Positions 11,208-12,501 of a DNA stretch of 12,501 bases are shown piece after piece. Numbering within the stretch: the first letter of the stretch is position 1; each line of letters opens with the position of its first letter. The stretch is from the NCBI RefSeq assembly GCF_934202865.1, contig NZ_CAKPYL010000045.1, forward strand, positions 1-12,501. Direction: 5' to 3'. The notes beneath the pieces are model-generated. The model did no database searches and was not told where the DNA came from. It saw nothing but the letters and a program-made list of their open reading frames with translations. The position numbers were made by a program, and so were the translations under genes. This DNA comes from an uncultured Fenollaria sp. Lineage in GTDB: Bacteria > Bacillota > Clostridia > Tissierellales > Peptoniphilaceae.

Positions 11208-12501
11208 GATAGCTTTTTCCAAAGCCTCAACTGCTTCCCTAATATTCGCCTTAGTCTTCTTTTCCTTCAAAATCTTTTCGTAGGCATATATCACAGTAGA
11301 GTGATCGCGTCCACCAAAAGCCTCCCCAATCTTCGGGTACGACAAATCAGTATTTACACGCGCGAAATACATCGCTATCTGCCTTGGAATTGCTATATCA
11401 GAGTGCTTCCTCTTCGAATTTATATCCTCAACCGAAATGTTAAAATACTTCGCAACCGCTTCCTTAATCGAATCGATAGTAATCTCCTTTTCCTCACTTT
11501 GACTCATAAAATCAAGCGCACTTTTTGCGAGTGGTACAGTAATTTCAAGCTTTGTACCGTCCTCCTGTTCAGAAGCAGCCTTGACACCCATCAGAGCCCC
11601 CTCAAGCTGACGAATATTTTGCTTAGCACGTTTCGCGATGTATTCAAGCACATCATCAGAGACATCTAAGTTCTCTTCGTCCGCCTTAGCCTTTAGAATG
11701 GCGATACGCGTTTCCAAAGGTGGCTGCTTAACCTCAATAGTTAAGCCACTTTCAAAACGGCTGATAATTCTGTCCTGAATATTCTTAATGTCACTAGGTG
11801 ACCTATCAGACGCTATAATTATCTGCTTGTTCATAGAGTAAAGCGCGTTAAAAGTGTGGAAAAACTCCTCTTGCGTTTGATCCTTGTACGATAAAAACTG
11901 AATATCGTCAATAATCAAGCAGTCCAAAGAGCGATACTTTTCCTTAAATTCGCGCATCGTTCTGTTCTGTAAGCAGCTAATAAGCTCATTCGTGAAGTCC
12001 TCACTCGTGATATATAAAAGCCTAAAATCCTTGTGATCCTTTAGCATCTTATTGCCTATCGCATTAATCAAATGAGTCTTACCAAGACCAGTCTTACCAA
12101 AAAGGAAGAATGGATTGTATAAAAGACCAGGATTTTCCGCTATTCTCTTTGAATTTTCAAAAACATAAAGGTTCGCATCACCTGGAATAAACCTGTTAAA
12201 CGTGAAATATGGATTCAAATTCGGAATGATATCCCCAGTTTTTTTCGACGTCTCCTCAACACTTTGCTTGTAATCGTAGCCTTGAGAAGGGTCCAAAACC
12301 TTGACATCACTCACGCCCTCGCCCATCGACACAAGTTTTCTCTTGATAGTATCCTTGTAATTGAACTCAACTATACTCTTTATGAATATATTTGGAGCCA
12401 AAAGTACCAAAACACCATCCTCCAAGCCGACCGGCTCTAAAACACTGATCCACAAGTCGATATTATTGATAGGAATGTCTTCCTTAAGCGCCTCCACACA
12501 C
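11199..12501 (-). CDS. dnaA: Chromosomal replication initiator DnaA, 5' end cut by window edge
   Basis: At least 432 codons are present and the frame is open to the right edge. The visible domain I begins at EALKEDIPINNIDLWISVLEP, which matches the family from about residue 12-18, so the true start lies beyond the window; the GTG at 12497 is an internal Val. Counting from that codon, a short linker (about 60-95) leads into the AAA+ core. This has Walker A GKTGLGKT (134-141), Walker B LIIDDIQF (194-201), sensor 1 IIIASDRSP (226-234), the Arg-finger region RIISRFESG (243-251) and sensor 2 NIRQLEGAL (294-302). Domain IV ends with the DNA-binding signature GGRDHSTV (395-402). The protein binds the boxes in the adjacent gap and opens the A/T-rich stretch. 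Confidence 0.98.
   Translation of the reverse strand, partial: CVEALKEDIPINNIDLWISVLEPVGLEDGVLVLLAPNIFIKSIVEFNYKDTIKRKLVSMGEGVSDVKVLDPSQGYDYKQSVEETSKKTGDIIPNLNPYFTFNRFIPGDANLYVFENSKRIAENPGLLYNPFFLFGKTGLGKTHLINAIGNKMLKDHKDFRLLYITSEDFTNELISCLQNRTMREFKEKYRSLDCLIIDDIQFLSYKDQTQEEFFHTFNALYSMNKQIIIASDRSPSDIKNIQDRIISRFESGLTIEVKQPPLETRIAILKAKADEENLDVSDDVLEYIAKRAKQNIRQLEGALMGVKAASEQEDGTKLEITVPLAKSALDFMSQSEEKEITIDSIKEAVAKYFNISVEDINSKRKHSDIAIPRQIAMYFARVNTDLSYPKIGEAFGGRDHSTVIYAYEKILKEKKTKANIREAVEALEKAICG

Noticed and set aside
11181-11669. Plus-strand 162-codon frame
   Set aside because: It is antisense to the conserved 3' half of dnaA and begins in the DnaA-box region. The dnaA frame explains the sequence.
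12495-12497. GTG as the true dnaA start
   Set aside because: The family has about 12-18 more N-terminal residues before this point and the frame stays open to the edge, so this codon is an internal Val.

Overview
The window carries the origin-proximal gene block of a low-GC Gram-positive bacterium (Bacillota). An anaerobic Clostridia/Tissierellia-type host is my guess from protein style only; I cannot name the genus. Every recognisable gene lies on the minus strand, reading away from an origin at about 10.9-11.2 kb, so all are on the leading strand. The order dnaA - oriC - dnaN - S4 protein - recF - gyrB - gyrA - (five extra genes) - rRNA operon is the classical Bacillota origin synteny. In Bacillus subtilis the rrnO rRNA operon directly follows gyrA; here a five-gene insert lies between them.

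Right to left: dnaA (12501-11199) is cut at its 5' end by the window edge. The dnaA-dnaN gap (10780-11198) holds three perfect DnaA boxes, one of which overlaps the dnaA stop codon. It also holds a GC-rich patch followed by DnaA-trio triplets, then a very AT-rich unwinding region, then a ~120-bp imperfect palindrome. dnaN, an S4-domain RNA-binding protein, recF, gyrB and gyrA follow tightly, with overlapping starts and stops at S4/recF and recF/gyrB. GyrA carries Ser where the invariant Gly of the quinolone pocket is expected (HPHSD instead of HPHGD).

Downstream of gyrA, an anti-sigma antagonist (RsbV-like), a short anti-sigma factor (RsbW-like) and a SigB/SigF-family sigma factor are joined by 4-nt overlaps. 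They run on, by a TTGA overlap, into a lipoate-protein ligase and an adjacent lipoyl synthase. The RsbW-like protein has lost its N-box Asn and the glycine-rich ATP lid, so the usual kinase switch is probably not operating in its normal form.

The left 734 bp has no confident protein gene but is full of signals. It contains a second copy of the ~120-bp palindromic element seen in oriC and a strong bidirectional terminator. It also contains a four-unit 18-bp tandem repeat that may be part of a tiny plus-strand gene. At the far left, a consensus rRNA-type promoter with an AT palindrome upstream fires leftward into a structured leader and the first ~14 nt of a 16S rRNA gene that leaves the window.

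The window is mostly conserved core genome. The least ordinary items are the pair of related palindromic elements flanking the operon (one inside the origin), the degenerate anti-sigma kinase, the GyrA pocket substitution, and the 18-bp repeat/small ORF/terminator unit.
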